64,000 nt of DNA, from positions 18,444,001-18,508,000 of the forward strand of contig CM042551.1 in the NCBI GenBank assembly GCA_023630585.1. The letters run 5' to 3'. Shown in pieces: positions 24,617 to 35,764 of this stretch. A program made the position numbers and the translations under genes. Under the pieces are notes generated by a model. The model did no database searches, was not told where the DNA came from, and saw nothing but the letters and a program-made list of their open reading frames with translations. Origin of the DNA: Cranoglanis bouderius. Its lineage: Eukaryota; Chordata; Actinopteri; Siluriformes; Cranoglanididae. Position 1 is the first letter of the stretch, and the number at the start of each line of letters is the position of its first letter.

Positions 24617-25215
24617 TGTTAGGGTTTCTCCCCGCGCTGTTCGCTGAAGCAGGCGAGCAGCGCACTTCCGCAGTCACAGACTCTCATTTCGTTTACGTCG
24701 CCACATGTTTCTTTGTTTTGGTTTATGTCATGTCTCCGCCCCTGAATGTTTATTGGTTCTCTGCCATATGTGTGTCAGGTGTTTTAAGTTAACTTCTTGT
24801 TTCATTCATGTATTTAAGCTTTTTGTTTCTTCGCCTCAGCGTGAACTATTTGTACGAGCACCACGTTTCGACACTTACCAAGCGGATTATTACAGACTAT
24901 GATTTCTGTTTTTTTGGAACTTTGCTTGTCTTTTGGATTACGGATTTTTGACTCTCCCAAGTGTTTGCTAGTCTAGTTACTTTTATCTATAGTCAGTACC
25001 AAGCCTTTGTTACCTGGACTGTTTATACGTGTTTTGGATCTTTTGCTATGTTTCTCGACCTCAGATTATGACCCTGCCCTTTGAATACTTTTGCCTGTTT
25101 TTTGATTTTGCTGTCGCTTCACGTTTTTCCCTGTTCCGTTAATTTTGGTTACGTACCTAATAAAGTGACATTTTCCCCTGCACATGCATCCAGCTCCCAT
25201 TCCTGTATTCTAACA
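24617..25215 (+). repeat. Left LTR (599 bp)
   Basis: Starts TGTTAGGG and ends TTCTAACA. It contains TGTATTTAAGC as a possible TATA-like box and CCTAATAAAGTGAC as a poly(A) signal about 70 bp before the end. It matches the right LTR closely from 24649 onward. Confidence 0.88.
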
Positions 25216-25800
25216 GAATGCTTTGCCAAACATGGATGCAGCAGGGAAATGGGGGCATGCCGTGCCGAGTTTTTTGGTCCCGCGTTCGATTCAATTCTTT
25301 TTCCCCAATTGACATTTATTTATCCCCCCAACACCTATGATGTCTTTTCCGTTTACCCCCAGTGTTTTCTCCTGCAGGTGCAAATTTATTTTCTTAGTTT
25401 GGAGGATCCCAAGCCCGACGAGAAGTAGTGGCTGGGGTTCCTCCTGTCCCGCTTAGTTGCCTCAGCTTGCCAGTGGGCAGAGCTTCACCTGGCCAATGGA
25501 TCTAACAAGCTGAGTACCGTTTCTGGGTTTGTCGAACTGTTGATCCAAGTGTTCAGGAGTCCTGACTTTGTGCCCAACCTCAATATTTTCTTGAGGGATT
25601 GCCTGTCTGATCAGCCCAGCCGGCCATTCATCGCGCACTATGGGAGGGAGCTGGCCGACATGGCGGCCTGCACCTCTCAGCCCCTGACACACTCCACAGG
25701 AGTGTGTGACCGAGGGCTGCATCCGACAGGCCAAACTACGATGCCCCACCTGTGTGAAACAGGGGATAGAAGGCTCCTATTTTTGCTCACAGGAGTGCCC
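25216..25800 (+). pseudogene. Decayed Gag-like segment of the LTR element
   Basis: One frame reads WLGFLLSRLVASACQWAELH followed by LANGSNKLS and VELLIQVFRSPDF. This is reminiscent of the Gag segment in Ty3/gypsy elements where hydrophobic 'VISLLTGKA..W' leads into a 'F...F' segment. The frame carries a stop just before it (TAG at 25426-25428) and has no zinc knuckle. It is the only possible coding relic in the element. Confidence 0.4.
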
Positions 25801-25825
25801 ACAAGTGACTCCACATGCGAGCACC

Positions 25826-26275
25826 CCCAGAGCTCCAGCCAGAGATCCAGCAGATGGTCTCCTCAGCAGAGCTCCAACTGGAGGTCAACCTGGCGACCTC
25901 CAGCCCAGAGCTTCAGCCGGAGATCCAGCCGACGGTCTCCTCAGCGGAGCTCCAACTGGAGGTCAACCTGGCGACCTCCAGCCCAGAGCTTCAGCCAGAG
26001 ATCCAGCCGATGGTCTCCTCAGCGGAGCTCCAACTGGAGGTCAACCTGGTGACCTCCAGCCCCAAGCTCCAGCCAGAGATCCAGCAGATGGTCTGCTCAG
26101 CGGAGCTCCAACTGGAGGTCAACCTGGCGACCTCCAGCCCAGACCTTCAGCCAGAGATCCAGCCGATGGTCTCCTCAGCGGAGCTCCAACTGGAGGTCAA
26201 CCTGGTGACCTCCAGCCCTGAGCTCCAGCTAGAGACCCAGCAGATGGTCTCCTCAGCGGAGCTCCGACTTGGGTC
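25826..26275. repeat. 78-bp minisatellite, about six copies
   Basis: Tandem copies of a 78-bp unit containing GAGGTCAACCTGGCGACCTC and AGAGATCCAGC. Because 78 is divisible by three and the unit lacks stops, all three plus-strand frames stay open; one frame repeats a 26-residue unit with ELQLEVNLATSS. Copies differ by scattered substitutions such as GGCGACC versus GGTGACC. Confidence 0.9.
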
Positions 26276-26299
26276 AACATGGCAATCTCTGCTCCAGCC

Positions 26300-26545
26300 T
26301 TGTTACAGCCAGAGGTCCAAGGGATGACCTCCGCTCAAGCCAAATGCATGCCGGAGGTCCACAAGGAGACCTCCGCTCAAGCCATGTTCCTGCCAGAGGT
26401 CCACGGGATGACCTCCACTCAAGCCGCGTCAGTGCCGGAGGTCCACGGGATGACCTCCTCCCAAGCCAAGTTCATGCCGGAGGTCTATGGGATAACCTCC
26501 TCTCAAGCCACGTTCATGCCAGAGGTCCACGGGATGACCTCCTCT
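26300..26545. repeat. 42-bp minisatellite, about six copies
   Basis: Tandem units of about 42 bp with the core GGAGGTCCACGGGATGACCT, including CTCAAGCC in each unit. Translated, one frame repeats PEVHGMTSSQAKFM. It follows directly on the 78-bp array. Confidence 0.88.
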
Positions 26546-27225
26546 CCAGAACCATGTCCAAGTCCATGTCCATGTCCAAGTCCATGTCCTAGTTCACGCA
26601 CAAGTTCATGCCCCAATCCATACCCCAGCTCATGCCTCAGCTCATGCCCCAGCTCATGCCCCAGCTCATGCCCTAGTCTATGCCCAGATCCATGCCCACG
26701 TTTCTGTCCAGGGTTATGCCCTGGTTCACGTCCAAGTTTTTGCCCTGGTCCATACCCCGGTTCATGCCTCGGTTCAAACCCCAATTCCTGCCCGAGGCCG
26801 ACCAGGCGGCCTCCAAAGCGAAGCTCCCATCCAAGTTCCCGTCCAAGCTCCCGTCCAAGCTCCAAGCTAAGCTCCAGTTCAGGTTTCAGTCCAGATTCCT
26901 GTCCAGGTCCCAATCCAGGCCCTTGTCCAGGTCCCTGTCCAGGTCCCAGTCCAAGTTCCAGTACAAGTTGCAGTCCAAGTTCCAGCCCAAGTTCCTGCCA
27001 GGGGCCGACCAGGCAGGCCCCAAGGCCAAGTTCCAGTTCAAGTTCCAGTCCAAGTTCCAGTCCAAGCTCCAAGCCAAGCTCCAGTCCAAGTTCCAGCCAG
27101 AGGCCGACCAGACGGCCTCCAAAGCCAAGTTCCAGGCCAAGTTCCAAGCCAAGTTCCAAGCCAAATTCCAAGCCAAGTCCCAAGCCAAGTTCCAGTCCAA
27201 GTTCCAACCAGACGGCCCGCCACGC
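26546..27225. repeat. Short-period degenerate tandem repeat (Cys/Pro/Ser and Ser/Lys/Pro coding in one frame)
   Basis: Degenerate 6- to 12-bp repeats of the type CCAAGTTCCAG, CCATGTCC and CAGCTCATGCC fill this stretch, with GAGGCCGACCAG interspersed. Plus-strand and minus-strand frames are open over hundreds of bases only because the repeat unit lacks stop trinucleotides, so I do not call a protein. Confidence 0.85.
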
Positions 27226-27459
27226 TCCATTCATGCCTGGGGCTGACCAGACAACCCGCCACACTCTGCTCACACCTGTGGCCGACGGGATGGCCAGCCA
27301 CATTCCGCTCACGCCTGTGGCCGATGGAACGGCCTGCCACGCTCCGCTCACGCCTGAGAACTATGGACTATGCCTGCCTTGGGACCTGGGGGGCAGAGAT
27401 TGCTATCTTGCCCGGGGGCCCAGGTCCGCCAGAGGGGTCAACACTTTGGGGGGGGCCTC

Positions 27460-28077
27460 TGTGCAGGTGAGCAGCGCACTTCCGCAGTCACAGACTCTCA
27501 TTTCATTTACGTCGCCACGTGTTTCTTTGTTTTGGTTTATGTCATGTCTCCACCCCTGTATGTTTATTAGTTCTTTGTTTTGGTTCATGTCATGTCTCCG
27601 CCTCTGAATGTTTATTGGTTCTGTGCCTTATGTGTGTCAGGTGTTTTAAGTTAACTTCTGGTTTCATTCATGTATTTAAGCTTTTTGTTTCTTCGCTTCG
27701 GCGCGAAGTATTTGTACAAGCACCACATTTCGACACTTACCAAGCAGATTATTATGGACTATGATTTCTGGTTTTTTGGAACTTTGCTTGTCTTTTGGAT
27801 TATGGATTTTTGCCTCTCCCAAGTGTTTGCTAGTCTAGTTACTTTTGTCTATAGTCAATACCAAGCCTTTGTTACCTGGATTGTTTATACGTGTTTTGGA
27901 TCTTTTGCTACGTTTCTCGACCTCGGATTACGACCCTGCCCTTTGAACACTATTTGTCTGTTTTTTTATTTTGCTTTCGCTTCACGTTTTTCCCTGTTCT
28001 GTTAATTTTGGTTACGTACCTAATAAAGTGCCTTTTCCCCTGCACATGCATCCAGCTCCCCTTCCTGTATTCTAACA
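27460..28077 (+). repeat. Right LTR
   Basis: Matches the left LTR from GAGCAGCGCACTTCC to the terminal TTCTAACA. Its first roughly 28 bp are deleted relative to the left LTR. It carries an extra duplication of about 45 bp around 27570-27615 that repeats the GTTCATGTCATGTCTCCGCC segment. It keeps CCTAATAAAGTGCC as poly(A) signal. Confidence 0.85.
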
Positions 28078-28082
28078 CCTAC

Positions 28083-29852
28083 CTATTAATTTCGACATTA
28101 GCACTCCACTGCTGCTAAATCGTTTAAAATACAAAAACAAAAGTTTTATTCTCTGAAATTCTATTTAGTTTTCCTTTGTATTGCAGGTGGACCTTATAGT
28201 TGCAGTGAGTTTTCAATTTGGAAATTTTCATTTTTTTAATTTCAGTAAAGTTTTTTCACTAATAATTTCAGTTTATGTGATAGTTTTTGTTATAAAGTTG
28301 GAAAAAAAAAGTTACAATAGAAAAGTAGCTACTATTAACTAGCACGACATCCATATGCACAATTTTGGAGAAATACCAGACTAAATATACTGTATGAAAC
28401 TATATGAAATTATTTATATTTTATTTCTCCTAGAGGAGTCATGTCTTGGATTGTTCAGAATGACAGGTTAGAAAACACTGGACTTCATTTATCAATCTTT
28501 TAGTAAAATTTGCACTGGATTTGCAAATGTTTCATTAATGCTGAATTTCTTCTTATTCGTGTTTACATGCTGATGAATTCCAATCACCCATAAATTACAT
28601 TAGTTAGTCTTCTTGTTCATAAATTAACACACACTAAAGAGCAATGAGAGAAAGAGCAACATTTTTCCAAACACACAGGATGAGCAATTTAGAACTAAAT
28701 CTGTTCATATCCAGCTTGATAAGTGAGGCCTATTATCTGAAAGCCACATCTGTAGCATCAGCATGCAAACAAGGTGGTTTAGTGTTTTTTTTTCTAGTGA
28801 TGCACTACTAGCAACTGAAAAAAAAAATTCTAAACAAAGCATAAACAAAACTTAATATGCTGTTTGATGTCCATTAGTTATCTCTGGTCTTCATGGAACA
28901 GCTCTGAATAGTTATGCCTGAAGGCCGGGAGACAAAGATGGTTCAGGTCACTGTGTTGAATGTTATCGCTTTGCTAAGGGACAATGGATACCTAGCGGTG
29001 TTGCGAGGGTGGAGACAATACAGAAACTGATTACTTGATTCAGTTAAACTATGTGCGACATGAAAGAGAGTTTACTGTTATCTCTCCTTTGCTCCATATT
29101 GTACAAGATCTATTTCAGGAGATGTGAAAAGCTAGATACCTGATTTTTATCACATTATGTTCATTCATTTTTTCTCAGTCATTTCCCTCAGAATGATAAG
29201 TATGAGCCGTAAGTTATTATTGCAAGGTTTCCCTTTAATACCTTTAAAATTAGCCACGAGCTACGTGGGTAGGTTTCACTGCTGCAGATGACTTTTAAAT
29301 ATTGGCTGTTATGCAAAATGCCAGGTAGGACAGTTATACATTTTACCGAGTGGGTAGATGACCGAAATATTATATTTAAGATGTTAAACCTGTATCCGCT
29401 CACACATTAAAGTCTTTGCTAATGATGTTGAAAATAAACAAGTAAAGAAATAAAAGCATTAAATAGAGCTACCAGTAAGATTCCACAACATGGTCTGAGC
29501 ACACACCTACTTCTATGCTAGAAGGACATTTTATTTAATCAAGCTAAAATCTCCTTAATCTCTTCCTGACGTTGTATTTTGGGTAGAAGTTTACGTTCCT
29601 GAAGTATTTCCTGAACAGCTTTCACCTACAGAGCACCTCAGAGAGTTACATGATTTTAGTTTCAAAATTGTGGTAATTAGCTTAAATTGTTTTGCCACTT
29701 CTGTTCTAATCTTCAATCCTTTTAACCAAATAGGACAATACACAAACACCATCTGCACCAAAAAGGGGGAGGAAATAAATAAATAAAAACATTTTTAATA
29801 TGCTGTCATGGCAACACATTTAGCAAAAAGTAGGCCAACTAATATTTCTGCA
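28083..29852. other. No gene seen
   Basis: A/T-rich intergenic DNA. No exon, RNA or repeat boundary is supported. Confidence 0.5.
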
Positions 29853-29918
29853 TATAGTGGGTATAGAAAAGAATCACCCCCCTTTGAAAAAAACAGTATC
29901 ACTGAGTTGGAAAAAGGA

Positions 29919-30917
29919 TCACCCCCTTGCTTTAATTTGCCTTAATTTTTTAATTACAGCCTTTAGTCTGTTGGGATATGTCTCTACTAACTTTGCACAC
30001 TCATCTTTGCAGAACTGCTCAAGTTCAGTTAAATTTGATGGTGACCGTTTGTGGACTACAGTCTTCAAGTCATTCCACAGATTTTCAACGGGGTTTAAGT
30101 CTGGGCTCTGACTAGGCCATGCAAGGACATTCACCTTTTTCTCCTTCAACCACTGTGTGATCAGTTTTGCTGTGTGCTTTGGGTCATTGTCATGTTGGAA
30201 GGTAAACCTTTCGATTGACAACTTTCTGGCAGAGGGCAGCAGATTTTCCTCAAGTGTTTGATAGTATTTTGCCCCATCCATTTTCCTTCTATCCTGAAAA
30301 GTGCTCCAGTCCCTGCTGCAGAGAAACACCCCCATAACACCCCCAGGATATTACCACTTCCATGCTTTACTGTAGGAATGGTGTTATTTGGATGGTGAGC
30401 TGTATTGGATTTCTGCCAGACATATCATTTGGTGTTGAGGCCAAATAATTCATCTGACCATAACACCTTTTTCCATGTCGCCTCAGAATCTTCAAGGTGC
30501 GTTTTGGCAAACCTCAGTCGTGGGTGGCTTTTTTCTTGCAACCCTCCAATACAAGCCACATTTGTGGAGAATTTGTGATATTGTTGTCACATGCACACAA
30601 TGGCCACTCTTTGTCATAAATTCCTGAACTGCTTCAGAGTTGCTGTAGGCCTCTTGGTAGCCTCTCTGACCAGTTTCCTCCTGGCTCTTTCATCCAGTTT
30701 GGAGTGACGTCCTGATCCACTTCTTAATAATAGACTTCACTGTGCTTCTAGGCATTGATAAAGCCTTTGAATTTTTTTTGTATCCATCTCCTGACTTGTG
30801 CCTGTCCACAACTTTATCCCGGAGATCTTTTGATCTTGGCCTTGCCACCCATAGTTGATTGTTTGCTTCAGTTGCACTACCAAGGACTGAAAAATGCTCC
30901 AGAAAAGCTCTTTTCAT
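29919..30917 (-). pseudogene. Tc1-like transposase relic
   Basis: Minus-strand transposase in pieces. The N-terminal piece (30917-30690) has SKDLRDKVVDRHKSGDGYKK and SMPRSTVKSIIKKW, a paired-type helix-turn-helix. The C-terminal piece (30335-29919) has the second Asp in FQHDNDPKHTAKLI and the Glu in SPDLNPVENLW. The central part with the first Asp is scrambled by stops and frameshifts near 30340-30690. It is of the DD34E type. Confidence 0.85.
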
Positions 30918-31064
30918 GCTGAGCTAATCAAAATTACCTCAGCTGATCACAGTTGAAAGTCAAATGGCTTTGTGTGCCATTGAGAAGGTGATTAGCTACA
31001 CCTTATTGAGTTTACAAGTCATTTTTAGGAGGGGGGTGATCCTTTTTCCAACTCAGTGATTCTG

Positions 31065-31066
31065 TT

Positions 31067-31101
<35 letters not shown>

Positions 31102-31104
31102 TTT
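31065..31104. repeat. (TTTA)n microsatellite
   Basis: Tetranucleotide run of about ten units inside the right part of the Tc1 copy. Confidence 0.95.
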
Positions 31105-31282
31105 TCTGACATGTTGGTGTTATGTCTTTCACTTGGATGTTATAAGTTGCACTGAGTAAATACAGCTGGATAAAACAAAAACTGTGTCCGTCTTCATTTC
31201 AGGCTGAAAAGCAACAAAATGTGATTATTTTGAAGGGGGGTGATTCTTTTCTATACCCACTGTACATCGAAGTATACAATAT

Positions 31283-31310
31283 TATGTATGTATGTATGTA
31301 TGTATGTATG

Positions 31311-31370
<60 letters not shown>
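31283..31370. repeat. (TATG)n(TATC)n microsatellite
   Basis: Compound tetranucleotide repeat just outside the right end of the Tc1 copy. Confidence 0.95.
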
Positions 31371-32185
31371 ATGTTCATAATCCTTGTGGTCATCAATAAA
31401 ATACATAATAAATTTCATGCCTAAATGATCTATGTTGTGGCCTTGACACTAATAAAGACACATTATTTAAGTCTTAGGTCTCTATTCAACCTTGACTACT
31501 TGTTGCTATGACTACATAAAAGAGTTTTTAACTGTGCACATTTTTGAACTGCTGATTTGCGTACTGCTGATGACTAGTGATGCATTAACAGATGTATTGG
31601 TTTAACAGATTTACTTCAGGTTCTCAGAAAGCAGGTGATGGAGGCCTGGACTCTCCTGAAGTGGAAAAGTGGAAATCCAAACATTACTGGAACCCTGTCA
31701 CATTCAAGGAGAACCATCAAATTCTGCTTCTCACAGATGCTGCTGTCCTTTAAGTAGATAAAAAGAACCCAAGTGAACAAATGAGACAAAAATATTATAA
31801 TTGGTCATTTACTTATTGAGGAAAATGATCCAATATTCCATATCTGTGAGTGGCAAAAATCCTCTAGGATTAACAGTTAATTTGAAGGTGAAATTAGAGT
31901 CAGGTATAACAGATAAATACAGAGTAAAAACACTGAATCTATTTTGTGAGATTAAAAACTGACTTTATATGCAACACTCCCTGGATCAGTTTTTAAAATT
32001 AGATTTATAGTACTGTGAAAGTGGCTGTTTTAAATGGAAAGTTGATTTAGCATGGAATCAACAGTTTGCCCCCAAATAATACATTAATATATCTACATTA
32101 GCAGAATCAAGAGGAGCGAACCATTTTAAAATCATGTTTTTCAGTGAGGGGGTGGGGATACTACTAATAGGCAAATAGCCTGAGA
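31371..32185. other. No gene seen
   Basis: Intergenic DNA with no supported feature. Confidence 0.5.
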
Positions 32186-33049
32186 TAGGGGTTTCCAAAC
32201 TAGGGGTCACTTCATTTTCAAATGGGATTGTGAGAGCATCCTCTCTTTTGTTTTATACATTCTACATTTTACAAATTAATATTATAAATATCACTCTGTT
32301 TTGAAAGTCTGGGAGTAACATTCAAACAAGCCACATTTAAATGCGAGTGAGTGTACGTGTTGTTTTAGTCTTTTCACTATCCTGACATGCTGTAATAGCG
32401 TGGGAGTTTAATAATAAAAATAAACAAATTTCCCCTTTCACAAAAGAGCATTATGTCACAAATCACATATTTAGGTACTATTATAGACCATTACTGAGTA
32501 CTAACACTAACACCTACTGAAAGGTCTGTCTTCTGGGTTTTCTAGATTAGTAAATACTTTTAAATGTACGGTCAGATTTTTTTTTTTTTTTGAGATGCAG
32601 CTCATGACAACAATCACGATGACAGTGGAAAGTTTTAAAGCGAAACAGAGCTCGTCAGTGTATTTGACATCGCTGGGCATGAAATCACTAAACATTTTGC
32701 AGTTTGACTTGGAAACCTGACAGATAAGGATGTATTGGCTCTGATGTGCCAACTGTTTTGAATGTCATGTTTGATATCTTATTTATCAATTGAAGCTGTG
32801 CTTTTTGAAAAGCTGTATCAAGAATTGCAAGCTCACACTTCCCACTTCACTCATTATACAGAGCAAGGAATATTCCTTTGGTTTTTAGTCACTTACATTA
32901 CACATATGCTACTGACATTTTTTTTTTTTTTTTCAAATGTTACACTAGTCCTAAATTAAATATATGGAATTAGTAAAATTGTAGGGTGGTCAAGGCCTGG
33001 GGTTGCAGAAAATTTGGGGTTGTTTGCCCAAAAAGTTTGTGAAAGCCTA
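32186..33049. mobile_element. Non-autonomous hAT-like element
   Basis: The left end TAGGGGTTTCCAAACTAGGG and the right end, complement TAGGCTTTCACAAACTTTTT, form imperfect inverted repeats. Size about 860 bp. No transposase is visible. It ends about 10 bp before the next hAT element. Target duplications have drifted or are absent. Confidence 0.5.
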
Positions 33050-33058
33050 GCCTATATG

Positions 33059-34361
33059 CAGAGGTGGACAGTAACAGAGTACATTTACTTGAGTACTGTA
33101 CTTAAGTACACTTTTTGAGTATCTGTACTTTACTTGAGTATTATCTTTTCTGGAAACTTGTGACTTGAACTTCGCTACATTTGAAAGACAAATATCGTAC
33201 TTTTCACTCCACTACATTTCTGTCAAGGTCCTCGAGTCGAAAATCATTACTATGTAGCAGCTTTGAAAATCAGCTTTGAAAATCTTTTTTTTTCTTCTTT
33301 AAAACGTGATTGTTTTTTTTGCACGTGACAAACAGTCTATCAATAATCACTCTTGTAGGGTCACGTGTTGTGAAGTTCATTGATTTCCCAGCATGTTTTG
33401 AACACTGATCAGTTGGCAAAATGGAAGAAGACGGTTCCTCGGCGCAGCGCGCGCACCCATGGCCGTACTTAAAAAGCATGTTCCAGTTTTCTGAAAAGGT
33501 CAAAGATTCTTTTCGTTTTAGATGTTTGCTTTGTTTGCCTAAAACAAAGCAAATCTCAGCCTTCAAAAACTCACCGTCCAACCTGCAGAAGCATATTGAG
33601 GTATGTAAACTTTTAATTTCTTGTGAAAGCTTGAAATTGTCTGTGCTTTAGAGCTAAAGTTTCAGTATGAAGTCTGGTCGGTCAAATGATTTACTTGCTA
33701 TGGCAAGCCTTGTGGATACATCGCTTACACATAGGTAAGGTTCGACAATGACGTTAGTTAGCATGGAAAAGCGTGAATTCAAATGTAAATGAGTTTAAGA
33801 GTTAAATAAGTTAATATCTTGTAACTTTTATAGTTTTTTTTGTTACCTTGCATAATTACTATAGTTATGTGTAGAGCTGCACGATTAATCATAAAAAGAT
33901 CGCGATCTCGATTCGAACACCCACACCATCTCTTTCCTAAATGATAACGATTCACCCGTCTATTAAAACTTTGACAAAAATCACACCGGAACATTCAAAT
34001 CTGCGTTGGTGCTGCCCCTGAGCCACAGAGAGAGCAGTTAGCATTTCTATAGGTTTTTTAACATTCTAAAAGCTCTTTATTCCACAGACACTACAAGCTA
34101 GTCAGTGAATTCAGTAGGTTGCTTCAGAGGCATAAAGTATTGTAAGCATTACATACAACAATGCAACAATAATAAAACAGTGTTTTGACATAAAAGGAAA
34201 TTTGCTTTTGATACTTAAGTACTTTTAAAAGCAAGTATTTCTGTACTTTTACTTAAGTAAAAATCTGTCTTTACAACTTTCACTTGTAATGGAGTAATAT
34301 GTGACCAGTAGTATCTGTACTTTCACTCAAGTATTGGAGTTGTGTACTTTGTCCAACTCTG
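33059..34361 (+). mobile_element. hAT transposon, internally deleted, with 8-bp target duplication
   Basis: Ends CAGAGGTGGACA (33059) and complement CAGAGTTGGACA (34361), flanked by the identical 8-bp duplication CCTATATG at 33051-33058 and 34362-34369, which is diagnostic of hAT elements. The subterminal regions share many TACTTGAGTA / TACTTAAGTA motifs. Length 1303 bp. Only a BED-finger exon of the transposase gene remains. Around 33873-33920 a GAGCTGCACGATTAATC motif suggests a nested fragment of another repeat. Confidence 0.88.
33421..33600 (+). pseudogene. BED zinc-finger first exon of a hAT transposase
   Basis: From ATG at 33421 the exon encodes about 60 residues with a BED-type zinc-binding pattern: RFRCLLC gives the Cys pair, and NLQKHIE gives the His of the distal pair. 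It ends at a good donor (CATATTGAG followed by GTATGT at 33601). hAT transposases bind their termini through such BED fingers. The RNase-H-like catalytic exons are missing from the element, so this is a stranded exon, not a working transposase. It could in principle be co-opted as a DNA-binding module if spliced to another gene. Confidence 0.6.
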
Positions 34362-34369
34362 CCTATATG

Positions 34370-34429
34370 CACATGTAGTTACTGCAGGTCTATTTGTACT
34401 ATTTGTATAATTATGTTAATTTACATATT

Positions 34430-34528
<99 letters not shown>

Positions 34529-35764
34529 TTTTTACAATGCATTCAGACACCTTGAGCTTTTATTCATTATTGACAAAGCTACAGTATGTGATCTATAGTA
34601 GTAACTAAGCTCTGCAGCATTAATGTATATTTACAGTATCTGATCATAGACATCCCTATAGTCATCAATCTTTAAAGTCCTTAACAATTAAGGAGCTGTA
34701 GCACAACTTCTGCAGGTAATCATCTTCTACCAGTTTCTACATCTGTGATAAAGTTGAACCATCCTTAAAATGGCACAATGTCTGTGGTAAGTTTGTACAT
34801 CTACTTGCCTGTTAATTGGTAATTAAAGCACATATTTTTTGCCTGCCTTTAGATAAACACAATCGGCTATGCCCATACTTCTTTACATTTTATTTTCCAT
34901 TGCTTTTTATGCTGAGAGTCTGCATCTCTAAGTCTTGTTTGCCAAACTACACAAACTACCTCAATTCATGACCATTCGCTATACCTTGTCCGACATGCAT
35001 AACACACTAACATTTTGTCTGGATTATGTGCAGATGAGCTTGCCCATAACGTTGACATTTTATTCATTACTAATCATTTATATTTATTAAAGTCATATAG
35101 TCACAGACATTCATTGTTTATAGTCGTTTCTATTTTTTTTTTCTTTTCAGGTCCCTTTCATATTCTTTGGACTGCATTTATGTTTTTAGATATCTGCAAG
35201 TATCTTCCAATGTTATAAGTATATCAAAATGAATAAGGTTTTCTCAACGTTTATGATTTAACAGTTTGCATATGCCTCCTAATAATCATTAGAGCATCAG
35301 TATGAACATCTATTAATGTTTTATTCTTTCCATAGTTGATGAATTAATATTAATAAATAAAGATTTGCCACCAGTCTTGATGACATGCAAGGGGTATTAA
35401 CTCTGTAATTTTAATGACCTCCACTTACAGTATCTTCGAGACCTCTGGAGTCATTAGTAAAACCAAGAGGTTTTGAGCTTTGTGACTATGAAAGGGTAAG
35501 GAGTTTTGTGAAACTTCCAAAGTTCCTTGTCTAATTTCTGTTAGATTTATTTAGATTTAGATAGATCCGTTAATTTCTGCAAGGCTGTCCTAAACCTTTT
35601 GAGAGACCATTACTGCCATAGAAACTTAGATACATGTGTCAAATAAAAGGAAACAAACATGTAATTAATGTTAATTAATCTTCTGGTCAGATAAACATGA
35701 GAAGGTTTCCTAACTCAAAACTGTAAACATATTATAAGATAATCCATTTTCTTTTCTTCCTGTA
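34370..35764. other. No gene seen; (TA)n repeat
   Basis: Contains a long (TA)n run at 34433-34520 followed by poly-T. The rest is A/T-rich DNA without a supported exon. Confidence 0.5.
34433..34520. repeat. (TA)n microsatellite
   Basis: Run of about 44 TA units ending in a poly-T tract. Confidence 0.97.

Larger units (their letters stand above)
24617..28077 (+). mobile_element. Complete LTR retroelement with minisatellite interior
   Basis: A 3461-bp element bounded by direct repeats that begin TG and end CA and flanked by the 5-bp target duplication CCTAC (24612-24616 and 28078-28082). The interior (about 25216-27459) has a short decayed Gag-like stretch followed by three kinds of tandem repeats. 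No protease, reverse transcriptase or integrase is present, so any movement would have needed proteins from another element. A run of eight G just before the right LTR (near 27448-27455) could be the polypurine tract. A primer-binding site could not be assigned. Confidence 0.85.
29855..31264 (-). mobile_element. Tc1/mariner transposon with decayed transposase
   Basis: Terminal inverted repeats read AGTGGGTATAGAAAAGAATC at the left and the complement TTCTTTTCTATACCCACTGT at the right; GATCACCCCCC-like sequence follows inside. About 1.41 kb. A right-end fragment of the same family lies at 52503-52657. It includes a (TTTA)n run near its right end. Confidence 0.88.

Noticed and set aside
24568..24792. 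Short frame starting with a signal-peptide-like LFLLLGFLPALF
   Set aside because: It begins outside and runs into the left LTR, so the hydrophobic start is coincidental.
26503..27351. Minus-strand 282-codon frame rich in LGLELG
   Set aside because: It is the reverse of the short-period tandem repeat in the LTR element. The frame is open only because the repeat unit lacks stop triplets on that strand.
26279..27607. Plus-strand 442-codon Cys/Pro/Ser-rich frame
   Set aside because: It runs through two repeat arrays and on into the right LTR, has no recognisable domain and competes with other equally open frames. Kept as a finding, not as a gene.
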